The position numbers were made by a program, and so were the translations under genes. The notes below the pieces were generated by a model that was not told where the DNA came from, searched no databases, and saw nothing but the letters and a program-made list of their open reading frames with translations. A DNA stretch of 64,000 bases from Liriodendron chinense (lineage: Eukaryota; Streptophyta; Magnoliopsida; Magnoliales; Magnoliaceae): assembly GCA_003013855.2 (NCBI GenBank), contig ML058484.1, forward strand, positions 4,575,344-4,639,343, written 5' to 3'. This document shows positions 1 to 14,400 of this stretch, one piece after another. Positions within the stretch are counted from its first letter, which is position 1. Each line of letters opens with the position of its first letter.

Positions 1-160
1 CCTAAAAAAGTTTTTAATGGTTGGCATTCAAGCACTACTGGATCTTATGGTATGGTCCACCTGAAATTTGGATTTAAGTTCACTTTAGGGACCATACCCT
101 AGAATACATATATCAAGGTGGGCCTATGGTGAGGGCAACACCCACTAATGTGTTACCTTG
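1..160. mobile_element. Foldback element, right arm only (cut by window edge)
   Basis: TATGGTATGGTCCACCTGAA and ATATATCAAGGTGGGCC match the right arm of the common foldback family. The left arm would lie outside the window. Confidence 0.6.
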
Positions 161-224
161 TAACTACGGCTACTCCCTTTTTACTCGGAATGTGCACCAT
201 AGCTAATTGGTATCATGTTGACAG

Positions 225-720
225 GGCAAAGTTTTGTGGGCTAACCATGATGTATGTGCTATATCTATGTCGTCCATCTATTTTTTCCAGCCATTTTAGG
301 GCATGAATCCAAAAATGAAGTAGCTTCAAATCTCAAGTGGACCACACCACACGAAATAGTGGTGATTGAATACCCACCATTAAAAGCTTCTTAGGGTCCT
401 ATATAATGTTTATTTGTCATCCAACCTTGTGTAATTTTTATTTGTCATCCAACTTGTTGATTAGGTCACACGGACCTGGGTGAAGGGAAAACACAAATAT
501 TAACTTCATCGAAAACTTTTATGGCCCTCAACAAGTTTTGATGGTGGACGGTTAATCACCATTGTTTCCTATGGTGTGGTCCACTTGAGATTTGGATCTA
601 CTTCATTTTTTGGATCGTGTGTTAGAATGATCCAGAAAAACTAATGGACAGGTTGGATATATATCACATACATCCAAGTGGGCTCCCACAGTTAGGGCAA
701 CACCAACTAACGTCTAGCTA
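225..720. mobile_element. Foldback element, common family (intronic/upstream of SWN exons)
   Basis: The left arm ACCATGATGTATGTGCTATA and the right arm CACATACATCCAAGTGGGC are inverted, with the internal markers CAAGTGGACCACACCAC and TGGTGTGGTCCACTTGAG also inverted. No TSD was identified. Confidence 0.7.
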
Positions 721-799
721 GGTAATTCATTGTTCAGTTTTACTAGGATTATGTTACGTAAAACACGGCACATCCATAATACCTACTTAACTTGGTAGA

Positions 800-1225
800 A
801 TTCTATGGGCCCCACCATGATGTATGTGTGATATCTGCACCATCCATCCATTTTTTCAGGTCATTTTAGGATATCAAACTAAAATTGATGCAGATCCAAA
901 GTTCAAATGGTCCATGCCACAAAAAACAGTGGCAATGGAACATCTACCATTTAAAACTTCTTGGGCCCACAAAAGTTTTGGATCAAACTGATATTTAGGT
1001 TTTTCTTTTTTCTAGGTCCATGTGACCTTATGAAGAGGTTGGATGTAAAACAAACATCACGGTGGGCCCTAAGAAGGTTTTAACGGTGAGTGTCATTGTC
1101 CCTATTACTTTTTGGTGTGGCCGACTTGATCTTTGGATCTGCCTCATTTTTTGGCTCATGCACTAGAGTGATCTAAAAAAATGGATGAATAGTGTGGATA
1201 TAATCCATATATCATGGTAGGGCTT
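800..1225. mobile_element. Foldback element, common family
   Basis: The left arm GGGCCCCACCATGATGTATG and the decayed right arm ATATATCATGGTAGGGC are inverted. The internal GATGCAGATCCAAAG and CTTTGGATCTGCCTC form part of the palindrome. Confidence 0.7.
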
Positions 1226-2049
1226 ATAGAACTTTCCCACGCCACGTTGCAATATGCTTGGAAGTGAAAGGATAATAATGTCTTTTCAAAATATTGACAG
1301 GGATAATTTTGTCCGCCATCTTTAAAAACTTTAAAGCAAAATCACTTACCGCATTCAGCGATAAGTAATAAGCCAAAAGCCTATGACTGAAAAAAATCCA
1401 CCGATTTTAAGTGATTTTTAGCATTAAGTGCTTAAAGCTTCTGTTTTTATCAAACGGTCTAAATTCTCAAAATCACTGAAAATGAGAATTTTCAGTGATA
1501 AGTGGTGTAATTAAGTTTTACCAAACAGCACCTTAGTTTCTTTGGAACTCGTCACTAATAAATGATGAGTGATATTCTTATAAGCCATGCAAGAAACATA
1601 GAAATACTCTCTTTGAAATTGTTGAGCAAAATCATGAACTGGGTGGCATACATTCTGCACCATCCTGCTCTTGATATTGATGACATCGTGCTGGTGTTGG
1701 CATTAGCCAAACATGCATGTTAATGCAAGCCACTAACCATGCAACTTCACATTTATATGTGCTGAGTGAAACCCATTTGCCAATCAAGTTGGCATCATGT
1801 AATCCTGAAATGGTTGATTCCAAGATTAAGTCATCACGACAAATGGAGAATTAACCCTCTAAAACCAAAAAGACAACTACAAAAAAAAAAAAAAAATGAT
1901 AAATATGCATGATTTATAAACGAGAATCAATTCTGTCTGTAGGGAAGGTTTAAAATCTCATCCGAGAGCTGGCACTACAATTATTTGTGCCCTCTGACTT
2001 GGTCAGCATACCTGTTAGGAGCCTGGGTCCCATTTATGCTCTGCCCTTT

Positions 2050-2160
2050 TGTCATCTGAGCCTCATCCCAACTAATGGGGTCGGCTACACGAATTCTGTT
2101 CCGCGATTCCACTCTATCATGGACCATATTCTCAGTTAAACCATGTTGTTCATATCAGCA
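2050..2160 (-). mobile_element. RTE-type LINE 3' tail fragment upstream of the first visible SWN exon
   Basis: GGGGTCGGCTACACGAATTC followed by TTCCACTCTATCATGG matches the same tail as the fragment at 21535-21725. It is short and has no clear borders. Confidence 0.45.
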
Positions 2161-2629
2161 TATGAGTAATATGAAACCTTGATGTGGGCTGATAATCAAC
2201 TTGCTCACCCAGTTAGATTCAGAATGCATATCTCTGTATCATCCCACACAACTAGGCCGCTACCATCACCTGGTAGTGCGCATGCCAGTGGCCCAACCAG
2301 TCATGGCCATTTGGAGAGAGAGTGGAAATATTAAATCTTTGTTCTTTATCATATACAATGAGTTAGCGAGTCTTAGATCTGCATAAAATTTGCAAAAGTA
2401 ACTGACAGCATACACATGCGACAATTATCATATGTAAGCTACCCTATGTACACTTTCACTATCTGTCGGCCATTGTTTTTGCAGTGTGCTTTTTTCTTAT
2501 CAATATTCTTGAATTGGGTCAGGTCATAGCTGCCTTCTGGATAAACACTTGCCTATTGAATCTTTTCCCATATAATTCCCTATAAAGATTTCGTTCTTGC
2601 TCTTTCTTGCTCAAATTTGCTTTACACAG

Positions 2630-5600
2630 CACAGAAACCAAAGAATGGCTGATGATCAGTCGGTGGTTGGGAGGAGACAGATTTACTATGATCAGTACGG
2701 CAGTGAAGCATTGATTTGTAGTGATAGCGATGAAGAGGTCCCAGAACCAGGGGAAGAGAAGCATGATTTCTCAGAAGGTGAAGATCAGATTTTATGGTAA
2801 GTATTAATGTTATACTGTATACCTTATTAATACCAGACATCCATTGTTGTTTCCTACAACCAGAGATTGAAGAATATTTGCACAAAAACATGATGCAGAA
2901 ATCAGCAGTGGATTGGGTTTTTCTGTGCAATCAATGGTTCTCTTTTCATAGTCTATAACTACAGACTTCTAACTCTTTGATGCCCTCTGTGAGAACTTTG
3001 AAGTTCAAGGGAATGTTTGGTTACCATCAAACTTCTGTTTGGATAGACTAATCTGAACACATTTGTCCAGATAAGGCTTGTACGGATATATGATTTGGTT
3101 GTTTGCCAAACACTGTCTGGACAAGCAACGTGGCTCTTGTACACATTTGGCATGTTGGTACATGTGGAAATGTGGCGTGCTTGTAGATCAATATGGTTCA
3201 CACGTGGTGCATGTGGATCACTGGAAGATGCATGGTGGCACGTGTGGCGTGGGTTGCTTGAACATGCACAGTGGCACACTTGGCATACACACATGTGGGC
3301 ATTGGCACATGTGGCACATGTTGGTTACTTGAAGGTTGGATGTGATACAGTGGGGGTGCTTGATGTGATCTCATTTTTGTAAATTGACGTGTAGCACATG
3401 TACCATGCATGTGTAGCATAGTGGGGTGCTTGATGCGATCTCGCTTGTGGCACATTGACATGTGTAGCACATGTACCATGCATGTGTACTACTCCGTTGT
3501 CTATTATATGATATAATAGGTTAAAACCAACTTCCTATCTAGGATTGCCCTTCCTATCTTAGACATCCCTCCCTTTTTTTTTATTGGAATTGGTGCCACT
3601 ATCTAGATAATGGTGGTTGATAGACCGTGGAGAGTGCCACACTTTGGGCAACCAAACGGCCCCTAAAAGTCAAGCATTCTATAAGAAGAAATTGCAATTC
3701 ATCATGCTCAAAAGGATAATGATCTTTGTTTCACTCTATGCATGTGATCTTGAAGTCCTTTTGACAATGTCCTGTATTGCCAAATGTGTCATGAACTTGT
3801 GTTGGAAGCCAGAAGAAATTGACCAATTTACTTGAGAACAATATCAATTGATGAATTATCAGAATTCTAGGCACACCATAGATGCAATCATTAACAATTG
3901 ATATGGTGACCGTAGTGTTCATTTAGCGCATGTCAGGGTTCATTTGCCTGTAGAAGCTCTCGTGAGATATTGTGATTGGGGGATTCATTTTAAATTTGTT
4001 TTCTTTTGTTTTACCTAGAAATGTTTTGAACTGAATCAATTTATACATTTCCTCTTTGTAGGAAGGTCCTTCAGGAACATGGGCTAAACCAGGACGTCCT
4101 GAATACTCTAAGCCAGTTCATTGATGCAACCTCATCTGAAATACAGGTAAACGAAATGAGAATGATGAATGCCAACATACCTATTGGGATCTTCTTCTCT
4201 CCAGATCATAAATTGTGTGCTTCAGTGTTGTTTCCTTCATTAATAGACATCTTCATGCTCCTTTTATTTTCTTTGCTTTATTTCAAATTAGCATTTTGTT
4301 TCTTTGACTTTGATTTATTTATTTTGTTTTGGTAAAGGTAGCCTTCTCATGGTCATGGTTGTATTGGATTTAACATTTGCAGGAAAGATACGACACACTC
4401 AACCAGAAATATCAGGATAAGCAGGCCAAAGACTCTGAAAGTTCTGGCGAAGTGGGATCTGAGAGGAACATATTGCTAGACAAGAGCCTTAGTGCAGCTT
4501 TAGATTCTTTTGATAATCTCTTTTGTCGTCGTTGCTTGGTAGTTTCAGTCTCCAAATGGTTTCTGGTCTTATATCTTTTGAAAAGAGAAGATTTTCTTGC
4601 TGACAGTTAGCTTCTAAGTGCTTGTTGCATCAAAATACTGATATTTGTTATAATTGTGCAGGTTTTTGACTGTCGTTTGCATGGATGTTCTCAAAATCTT
4701 GTTATCCCTGTACGTCTAGTGCTTTTTCACATTGGTTATCAACATGGAGATTTAAAATACTTTGTGTGTTTATCTCTCAAAAAGAAAAAAAAAAATGTGG
4801 TTTTAATTTTTAGACTTTTTTGGCAGGGCGAAAAACAACCATTCTCACTTGAAGTTGAAGATAATGGGAACCCATGCAGTGAACAGTGCTACCTTTGGGT
4901 ATGACTCTTGTTTGGAACTTGAGATGGCTCTATAATGTGTAATTCTCCATATCCAATTCCATACTTTCATTGCATGTCTTGCAAAGTGAGATAGATCATG
5001 ATGAGAAACAAACTTATCAATCTCCGATAGTTCTTTTTGAGTATTTGAGACTTCTTACAACTTCACTAAGAGGCAGGATCCACTAAAAACATTTCTACAT
5101 AAAGCTTAATGTAATCGATGGGTGAGGCCTACCGTGCTGCTTTAGTGACATTCAGTCCATCACTTGCATCCCCTAGTTCTCTCCTTGGTGCCCAAAAACC
5201 AGGCTGATCCAAAAATTATGTGGGCTGCACTACGGTGAACAGTTGGGATGGGTACACTCACCATTGAAAACCTTCTAGAGTGTATGTGGGGCCGACTGTT
5301 TTGTATAATCCATCTAATCCATTCAGAAGATGCATCTGACTGGGTTGACTAGATACCCAAAAAGATTTGGCCATGCAAAAACTCAGGTGGGCCACAACAC
5401 ACTGATTTTGGAGGTTTCGGGCATGAATTTGCATGGCGTGGCCCACTTGAATTTTGCGAACCAAGGACAGGAAGGGGGTGAAATATTATGGACTGAACGG
5501 ATACGGATGGCATTAAAACATCTCAGTAGGCCCCACACGTCTATTTGTACATTAAGCTTAAAGTAGAAACGTTTGTATTGGATCCAGACCCCTTCACAAA

Positions 5601-8370
5601 TACCTCTAATATAACAAAAAAGTGACCAATGTACCCTTCGCTATCCCGAATAATAAGCAACCAAACAATGACGCTATATGCGCTCTGTTTCTCCAATGTC
5701 TTTTACTATCACAGGCAATACTTCTCTTGTGGTAAGCTGAACTTCCCTTGGTTCTGCTTCACATTGTAAAGTGTTTTCTTTAGTTCCTTCAGTGTTGTTA
5801 ATTTCATAACTAGTCTGCATTTTCATCTCATGGCCTATGAATAATCATTAATCTAACTTTAACTCTCAACTCTTTTCTGCAGGGAAGGGAAGGTGTTCGA
5901 GATGTGCCTTCTAACAGGTCAGAAACTAGTACAAAGTGTGGAAGGGATGATGGAGATTCAAACACCAAAGATGACAGCATAGTCGGCGCATCTTCTGACA
6001 CAAGCTGCAATGATGTGAAAAGGGCTGCCATTGTTTCTTCAAAAGATGCCTATATGGGCACAACTCCTGAAATTGCTACCGGAGGTCTTGGGACTGATAC
6101 AAATGCTCAGGTAGAACCTTCTACTGAAAATGTAGGGAAACGCAAGGTCTTAAAGCATGGGAGCATGTCAGTAGGAAACACTGAGCCTAGTGACGAAGAT
6201 TTCCTGGCTTCTGTTGTTAAGAAGCAAAAAAAGGTGGCAGCTTCAGATGAGAATGATGATAATATGGTTGAAGACAAAGCAGATGATGACATTGAGGTTA
6301 CTATAGTGAAGAAGCCATCCAATTCTGGCAAGCGTCAAGTTGAAGTGACTATAGGTGGCCATGTATGGAGCCCTATTGAGAAAGAATTGTACTTGAAGGG
6401 GATAGAGATATTTGGGAAGAACAGGTAAAGGGATTTTTTTATTTCACCTCTGTCCCCTGTCACACATTTCAATTCATGAACTTACCTTACACTGTAACAT
6501 CCTTTTGGAATTAGCTTGAAGTTCTCAAATTTATATCATTTGACTTGTAGAGGAACACCTACTATTTAAGAGAGGACAAGAAAGGCATACATCTAGTTTA
6601 CAAATTATTCCAATTTTGGAAACTTATCTTGTGGATAAGTTGCCTGAATGTGCCTTTTGAAAATGCACATGCCTTTTTAGTAGAATTAAGTGAACTTAAA
6701 AAAATACTGGATTGTCCTTGTAGTTAAACCCATAGTTACGGCTTTTCGGGAAGTTGCCTTTATGAGTGTTGTTGGGGACTAGAAAATTCTGGGTAATCCG
6801 CCAGTGGAAGATTTGTCCTCTCCTTGCTGGTCCCAAGCCCGGATAAAGGAGGGTTGCATTAGGTTGGTGGCTAGTGTCAGACTTTGGCCGCATATTTTTC
6901 TTATGAATCCTGACAATCTGACATTTTTGTTGGGGACTCTTTGTGGTGAACACTGTAGAGATAATTGCTGGCATTAAACGTCTAAATATCAATTGCGAGT
7001 CTGTAACTTGCCCAATTCCCATCCAATTTCAAGTACAGCTATGAGTTAAATGTTGACATTCATCTAAAGTATTTCCACAAATACCAAATGTAAATTAGCT
7101 CAGCAAACATAATTAAATTTCACATTTCATTGAGTGTTCTTGATCATGTGCTAAATAGTAAAATGTCAATGTTGTGATGTGAGATTATACCATCATCACT
7201 CAGAAGTGCATTACTATGGTATTTAGAACGTATTTTAAGCGCGTTGTTAAATTGCAAAACTGCTGCTTGAGAGATATCGTGATCCTAGAGGGAGAGGGAG
7301 GAAAATGAGAGTGGGAAAGAGGGAAAGATACGGAAAAAGTGTCCATGCAATGGGTTTCAAGAAGAATGAAGTTCTATTAGAGAGAAGGCATAACAACTGA
7401 GTGTGGAGAGGAGGAAAAAGTGTCAATGCAATGGATTTCAGAAAGAATGAAGCTCTATTAGTCTTAGCCATTGGGGATATGCTTGTATTCAATTAGGTCT
7501 TACTACACCCCACCTAAGATATTATTCTCAAGAAATATTACGTATAAAAGACCATAAAAAATCAAAGTAAAGCTATAAAGTTGTACAATTGCTAGAAATA
7601 TTACAAATGGAAGATGATGAGAAAATGTAAGTAGAGCTGTAATATAGTGGCATTATAACTGTAGCAAACCGATAGGGCACATTTGGAGTATGTTGAATTG
7701 AATTGCAACTATTAGTGTAATCGTCATCTTCTAAGCCTTATCCTAATGTTAACGGACTAGGCACCAAATTTTGATTATGTTACTTCGGCTTGAAAGGAAA
7801 ATAATTGGAATCTGCGGGATATTTCCTGATTATGTGCACTTGGAAGCATCATTTATGCTTGTTTTTTTCCAACTTCATTAAACTGAATATTCACAATTCA
7901 AAATTCAATTCACTCATGAAACCAAATGCAGTCATCAAGGATACACGTCACCAATGTGTAAATCTCATGCACTACACTATTGCAAATTGTGCAGGTAATA
8001 TAATGTGATGTTAACTATGCTCATTTCTTTGTTAATGCAAGTTATTGACTATACCTGAAAGCACGTATTCATTTTTTAAAATTTATTTTCTGTTTCTTTT
8101 TTTCTTTTTGAGATGATGAATGGCTCTTGTATTCCACTCTAAATGTTGTACGTTTATGCTCAAGCTCTATCGTATGCTATGCAGTTGCCTAATAGCCAGG
8201 AACTTACTATCTGGTTTGAAGACTTGCATAGAGGTTGCCAATTACATGCTTGATGACAGGGCTGCTGCACCAAACAGATCTGCCACATCACCAAATTCAT
8301 TCCTGGAAGAAAATGGGAAGGGTGATCAGGATTACATGGCATGTCTTAAAAATCTTTGTTTATCTTATAA

Positions 8371-8409
<39 letters not shown>

Positions 8410-11400
8410 TATTTATTTATTTATTATTTTTAGGGTGTGGGATTGTAAGGAACTGCAGGAAATTATGATCAAAGATCGGTTGTTAATCGCATAGACATGT
8501 AAAAGGCAGCCCCACTGCATGCCACCAATGTGCTGACATGACATGGCGCATTGACGAAAGATCTGAGCTGTCCATCAGGTGTCCCAGTGTAGATGCTATG
8601 ACCCAAAAATGAGGCTAGTTCACTCATCAGTAGAGCTGAACACGAGCCAAGCTAGGTCGGTTAGCTTGCTCAACTCGCTCGAACCAGCTCGATTCGAAGG
8701 TTGGGTTCGAACCAAGCCGAGCCATTTTTCCAAGCTTGAAATGATTTTCAAGCCGAGCTCGAGCTAACCCAAGCTCGATTTGGCTCGGCTTGAAGTTCGG
8801 CTCGATCGCAGCTCGTTCGGCTTGACTCAGCTCAACTCAGTTGAATCGGTTGGAACTCGACTCGACTAGCTGGAAATGTATGTTGTTTAGTCCCACATCA
8901 GAAGAGAGCAAAGAAATGAGAGGTGAAACTCTCTATAAAAGTAAGTGGGGGGTGTCAATGGGCTTTGGGCTGCCTTTGGGCCTAGATTTTAAACAGTTTT
9001 AGGCCGGGCTTTTGGGCTGGGCCTATTAAAATTTTGTTTTTTCTAGGCTCGAACTCGGCTCAAAAGCTTGGTCAAGCCAGCTTGATCATGTCGGTCCAGC
9101 TCGAAGGCCGAGCCGAGCCGAATACACGAGCCAGGGTCGGTCATTGAACGAGCCTAGCTTGAACAGGGCAAAGCTTGGCTCGGCTTGTGTACAGCTCTAC
9201 TCATCAAGCGGGTCAGTTTAGAAATCATCATCATCCTCATCTTAGCCTTTCTCCCATCGATTTGGAGTCAGCTTTGAAAGGGTAGATAGGCAAAAGTTTT
9301 ACAGTGGGCTGTCCACAAGACACCAACTTTCCTCTTTTACCCCGGCCTTGGAATTGGCCATGGCAGACGCTCAGATTGACAACATTTACATGCCAACACG
9401 GTGATGGTAGGAAAAGTAGGACCATGTTTTCTTAAGTTCTCCATTTGTTTCTAACATCGCGTCCTACCTAATCAATGCACCAGCCTATTATTGGGATAGG
9501 GCATCTATATATGGGGCCCGTCTGATGGATGTCTTGGATCTAGCACCCATATATCACTTCATCGGATAGGTGGGATGTATAAGGGTTCCCTATACATGCA
9601 CTATTGGGTGGCATGTGTGGTGATGCGAGAAGAGAGGGTGCCTTAATTACATTAATGGTCTTATTTTCATGCAACAACATGCATGCAGTAGGGCCCACCA
9701 AATGATCTGCCCAGGTCTTACATGATTGTGCCACATTGGCACATGCAGGAAGAGTGGGATTCCCGCATGTAGTGATAGCAGAATAAAATTTCCATCACTA
9801 TTCATAGGATTCCATCTTTTTAGTGTGGCTCTTCAGTTTTGGTGTGGGCGGAGCACATCTTAACCAGATAGTAATCCTTTTGAAAATGGTTCAAAAGTCT
9901 TCTTTTTTATTTTTCCTTTCAAATACAAATCAACCCATTTGTAATTGAGGGTATATTTGGAGATACTTGGAACCCCATCTTTGACATCATAATAGTAAAG
10001 ATGCAGGATTTGCAAACCACCTCATGTCAAGAGTGGGGAAACATGTAGATTACGTATTTCATTTGTCCACGCTTGTATACTAGTGTGAGCAACATTTCCT
10101 AAGCAATTTTTATTTAATGGGTGTTAATGTAAAATTATGAACCTATAATTATATATTTTTCATGGGTAATGCTTTTCTTATGACCAATACAATGATGTTT
10201 TCCATTTGGTTTCACTATGTTTTTAGGAGCAAGAAATTCCGAAAAGAACACGATTTTGGCGTAGAAGGGGCAGAGCACGCAAGCTAAAATATACATGGAA
10301 ATCCACTGGACATCCATCAATTCGCAAAAGAATGGCTGACGGCAAACAGCAGTCATGCAAGCAGTATACACCATGTGGATGCCAGCAGATGTGTGGAAAG
10401 CAATGCCCTTGTCTTCATAACGGAACATGCTGCGAAAAGTACTGCGGGTAGGTTATGATTTGTCCTCGGAAATGAGATGTCACTGACTAACTATTACATG
10501 AAGTCATTTATCACATAAGCATGTATGTTTATATAGAGTGGTGCTCAGCATGCGAGTAGGACCGCACGGAGCATTCTGCGCAGTCCCACTTATGTGGGCC
10601 CCACCATGATGTTGTGATCCCATCCATCCCATCTATCAGATGTGTCACCTCAAAAAAGACTCCTAGGGCAAGAAATCAGGCGGATCCAACATTCAGTTGG
10701 GCCACAGCACAGGGAACGGGGTGGGACAGGACAACCACATTTGATTTGCATGTGGGGTACACTGTGTTGTGTATATAGAATTAGGCCATTCAGACCATCT
10801 GTCTTGGATGAAGGGTCAGGCCAAAATTCAGGAGGTTTTACAACTCCTGCGGTCCCCACTGAAAATCAAGGGTAGGTTTCCGCTCCCACCTTGTTCCATC
10901 TGTGGTCCACCTGAGTTTTCGATTGGCATGTTGGGGTCCAGGGGGTTTTCTGAGGTGATGCAGCTGATGGATGGTATAGATCTCTTCACAACATCATGGA
11001 GAGGCCCACCTGAGTTGGACCTCATGGATGCTCCGTGCAGTCCTGCTTGCAGGTGAGCACCATTCTATTTATGTATTAGCAGTTTTCTTAGCTTTAGAGG
11101 CATGTAACATAGTATATTTGAGCTAACCATTTCAAGGTTTTTTTATTTTTATTTTCATGCTAGGAATTTTCAATATTAGCTTAGAAATTCCTGGCACCAT
11201 TTTTCATTGTACCCATTTACATCTTCTAACCTTTCAGTTGTTCGAAGAGCTGCAAAAATCGTTTTAGAGGATGCCACTGTGCCAAAAGTCAGTGCAGAAG
11301 CCGACAGTGCCCGTGCTTTGCAGCTGGACGTGAATGCGATCCAGATGTTTGCAGGAATTGCTGGGTCAGGTAATGTGTTTGACCTCTTGATATTATTTTT

Positions 11401-14400
11401 AGACGCTTTATTTACTGATCCATGTATTTTGTTTGAATGTATTTTTGGATCAGTAATATAGGTGTGTGATGAATTGCATGTACTGGAAATTTACATGAAA
11501 AATCTTACACTAGAGTAATATAGGTGTTTGAATATATTCACAGTTTATATTCTTTTAGAGCCTGTTTGGATTCATGGAAAGCATGGGAAAGGAAACAATG
11601 TTTCTCAGAAAACCTTTTTCCCAGGAAACTTGGGCAGGAAACACTGGTCTCTGGTTTGTTTCTCAGCGAAGTTTTGCAGGAAATTGGGGTCTATTTCCGA
11701 ATTCGTTGTTTGGCAAGTAAAAATTTTCATGGTAGTCACTGGTTTGTACTACATTAGCACATGTCAGACGCTTGAGGATGGATGGTGGCACACGTGGCAT
11801 GTGGGTTGCTTGATGCCAATGGACACATGTGGCACAAGTGCACATTGCACGTTGGCACATGTGGCACATATGGGATGATTGAAGATCACCAGTGGTGTGT
11901 GTGCCACATTTGCCATGTTTGGCACAAGCAAAGATGGATGGTGGCACATGTAGCATGCTAGCACATGTGGTGCAATGGCACCTGTTGGGCGCTTGAAGCT
12001 AGACCATTGCGCATGTGGCACACATGCATATTGGCACATGTGGCACATATGGCGAGATTGAGGATGGATGTTGGTATGGCATACTTGCACATGTGGCACT
12101 TGAAGCTAGAAGGTGGCCCATGTGACACATTGGCAAATATGAAATAACCGAGGATGGACAGTGGCACATGTGATGCATGTGGGGTACAAGTGAAGATGGA
12201 TAGTGGCACATGTGGTACATTGCCAAGGTATAGAACCTGAGTTTATATTTTCAAATGTGCTGAAGGAGTCGACCATCCTTATCTTACAGCCTCAGTTATT
12301 ATTTATTCCTTGTCAGAATCAATGATATAAATAAATCGTTTATAGCTTTCAGCATCTTTATCGGCATTTATAGGATATTCTTAGGATGTGGAACATGTTG
12401 TCTGAGGATGTTCTCTCCTCACCCATTGTGTTATTGACATACTTATTGTGATATGATCAAGCCATGTTTAGGACAAAAAATAAAAAAAATAAAAAAAAAG
12501 CCACTTTGCTTCAAAGCATTGAAAATTATAAGAGTGGATGATTGTTAGAAGAATGTAAGAATAAATATTTTGGTTGAGTTAGAGCATGCATTAATCCCTA
12601 GACTTTTTTTGATAGAACTTTAATCCCTAGCTAATTAATTATAATAAACGTAATAAATAAAGAAAGAAGTTCGTGATCAAAAACTTTTTCTTCTTTATTC
12701 AGCATTTTGTGTCTCCATGATTGCAAAAGAGCAACATGTACATTCAAAGACTACATTTTAAAGGATAATCCATGCACACACGTTTCATGTGTGTGTGTGT
12801 GTGTGTGTGTGTGAATTAATAGATATGTGGATTTGTATATTTCAAACAACATATCTTGAGTTTTGTAGATCTATGCAAATAACCTTGATGGTCATGAAAA
12901 TCCTGGTCCTGGATCAATTGCATTTTAGCTGTGATAAAGGGATGTATTTTGAATTTTTATGATCATGTGCGTGCAGAGTTAGTAGTTTCAGTATCATTTC
13001 ATGTATCATTGGCTGGGGATATAGAAACATGTATCGATATCCACCGATACCCAGAAATGTATCTACAACTGAGGGAAACATTGGGGAAACACTAGTGAAT
13101 GGTGAAATTTCTCAATAAAACTTCAAGAGATGCTACAATACACAGTTGCATATCTAGGAATCAAATAATTGCAAAAAAGATGCATACATAATAAATTTAT
13201 CTTTAATGGGGGTCTTCTTTTTTTTTTTTTCACCCACACCCCGCACTCACACCCACTCACACCACATGGGCTCTCGATCCCTAGTCTCAGTGTTGAAATA
13301 GAGGCTTGTCTACCACTGAGCCATGGAGCTGGACCCTTTTTAATAGGGGTCTAAAAGCAGGTAATGCTGACTCAAGGAAACATTAGAGAAACATAGAAAC
13401 ATTGGGAAGATGGTGGAACATTTTAGTGATATTTCCAGAGATGCATTTTTCTTCCACACGCATTCACACACTGCACACATGCCTGTGCACTCACACCACA
13501 ATGGGTAGCTCGAACCCATGACATCATGTTGAAAGTCTTGTGAGTCTACCACTGAGCCATAGGGTTGCAGGCATATTTCCAGAGATGCTAAACTACACAT
13601 ATTTGCATTTTTAAGAATAAAAGAATAGCAAAAAAGATGCATACTTGCATATTTAGGAATCAAATAATAAGTTTACCTTAAATGGGGCCTAAAAGCATGT
13701 ATCGTTGACTCAAGGAAACATGGGGAAAATGTTGGATCCGTCCATCGATCCATGCATGCATGCACATACATACATAGAAACACACATGCATGTCCATCCA
13801 TCCATGCATGCGTGCACACACACACACACGCACATCCATCCATCCATCCATCCATTATGCATACATCCAATGTTCGAAGTATCGGTATCGCTACAAGTTT
13901 CGCTAGCCGGGGATATGGAAACGATATCGTTATTGCTTATAATATCATTGATTTCCAAAAATGCGGGAAACATGGGGAAATGGTGGAATTTTTTAGTGAA
14001 ACCACAGGAGATGCTAAAATACACGTATTTGCATATTTAATAATCAAATAATTGCAAAAAAGACTCATATTTGCATATTTAGGAATCAAATAATAAGTTT
14101 CCCTTTAATGGGGCCTAAAAGCTTGTATTGTTGACTCAGGGAAACATGGGGAAAATGGTGGATCCATCCATCCATCCATGCACATACATACATACAAACA
14201 TACATGCATGATCCATCCATCATACATGCATGCGTGTATGCACACACACACATATACACATCCATCCAACCATCCCTTCATCCATGCATACATCCATCCA
14301 TCCACGCATGCATGCATACACATACACATATACAAACATGCATTTCATCATACAACCATGCGCCCATAAATTTTTTTAATAAACAAAATTTTGGCGACAT

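Larger units (their letters stand above)
13080..14160. repeat. Tandem 425-bp-scale duplications in SWN intron 9
   Basis: The block containing AGGAATCAAATAAT, TTTAATGGGGCCTAAAAGC, GTTGACTCAAGGAAACATGG and GGAAAATG occurs around 13155-13400, 13650-13735 and 14075-14160. Two SINEs have inserted into the first unit(s), splitting them. Confidence 0.7.

Noticed and set aside
1..2629. Possible N-terminal exons of SWN
   Set aside because: I looked for the expected EZ N-terminal blocks (for example a KIQ/KEKFEANRKK-like segment and IPPYTTWIFLDR) and found none. The interval is foldback elements and an RTE tail, so the missing exons must lie upstream of the window.
3078..3479. Several overlapping ORFs of 70-110 codons on both strands
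   Set aside because: All are rich in His/Cys/Thr words created by the CACATGTGGC minisatellite, and they overlap each other in opposite frames. They do not resemble any protein.
13080..14160. CRISPR-like regularly spaced repeats
   Set aside because: The repeats are long, diverged plant intronic duplications with inserted SINEs, not short identical repeats with unique spacers.
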